NCBI GenBank assembly: GCA_964539825.1
Contig: CAZIKF010000070.1
Span: 1-13,497 of the forward strand
Source: CAZIKF01 sp964539825
GTDB taxonomy: Bacteria > Muiribacteriota > UBA6191
Length of the DNA: 13,497 nucleotides
Reading direction: 5' to 3'
Of the stretch, positions 13,470-13,497 are shown piece by piece. The stretch's first letter is position 1; every line of letters starts with the position of its first letter. The position numbers and the translations under genes were made by a program. The notes below the pieces were generated by a model that saw only the letters and a program-made list of their open reading frames with translations, searched no databases and was not told where the DNA came from.

Positions 13470-13497
13470 CTGGCAAAGCATGTATGAAAATCCTTGC

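Overview
The window is a stretch of chromosome-like DNA with moderate GC (roughly half by eye) from a bacterium. Classical Sec signal peptides, a large RHS/YD-repeat protein and a secreted peptidylarginine deiminase-like enzyme suggest a diderm (Gram-negative-type) organism. Nothing here, such as rRNA or a lineage-specific gene, allows a firm taxon. Most genes have good Shine-Dalgarno (SD) sequences. The RHS gene lacks one, and the toxin gene at the right edge appears leaderless.

Left part (1-3100), housekeeping and accessory genes. The C-terminal end of a membrane protein enters from the left. It is followed by a tautomerase-superfamily protein (+), an exported DUF2807 'head GIN' beta-helix protein (-), a GrpB-family nucleotidyltransferase-fold protein (-) and a PaaI-type hotdog thioesterase (+). 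The roughly 475-base gap at 1398-1872 is not empty: it holds a decayed C-terminus of a trypsin-like serine protease.

Middle part (3100-6000). A 484-residue exported protein (-) carries every catalytic motif of the animal-type peptidylarginine deiminase (PAD, Pfam PF03068) catalytic domain. Divergent from it is a short overlapping operon: an unknown 130-residue protein, an ArsR-type repressor fused to DUF2087, and the C-terminal half of a GNAT acetyltransferase. The divergent intergenic region carries a perfect inverted repeat and a second imperfect copy, which look like operators for the ArsR protein.

RHS part (6059-11036). A large RHS/YD-repeat gene is split by an in-frame TAA between its signal peptide/N-terminal beta domain and the remaining 1335 codons. 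Immediately downstream is a small exported protein with YD repeats and two copies of an unrecognised 'GW...G(Y/F)WI' module.

Right part (11037-13497), toxin-like cluster. Four direct repeats with an exact 24-bp period lie just upstream of a gene fusing an AbiEi-antitoxin-like N-terminal region to a Fic AMP-transferase domain with its inhibitory motif. Convergent to it is a HigB/HigA (RelE-family/XRE) toxin-antitoxin pair. That pair has a near-consensus promoter, an operator-like inverted repeat inside the promoter spacer, and a -10 box only five bases from the toxin ATG. The AbiEi-Fic fusion with its repeat array, the bacterial PAD and the interrupted RHS gene are the items most worth a second look.
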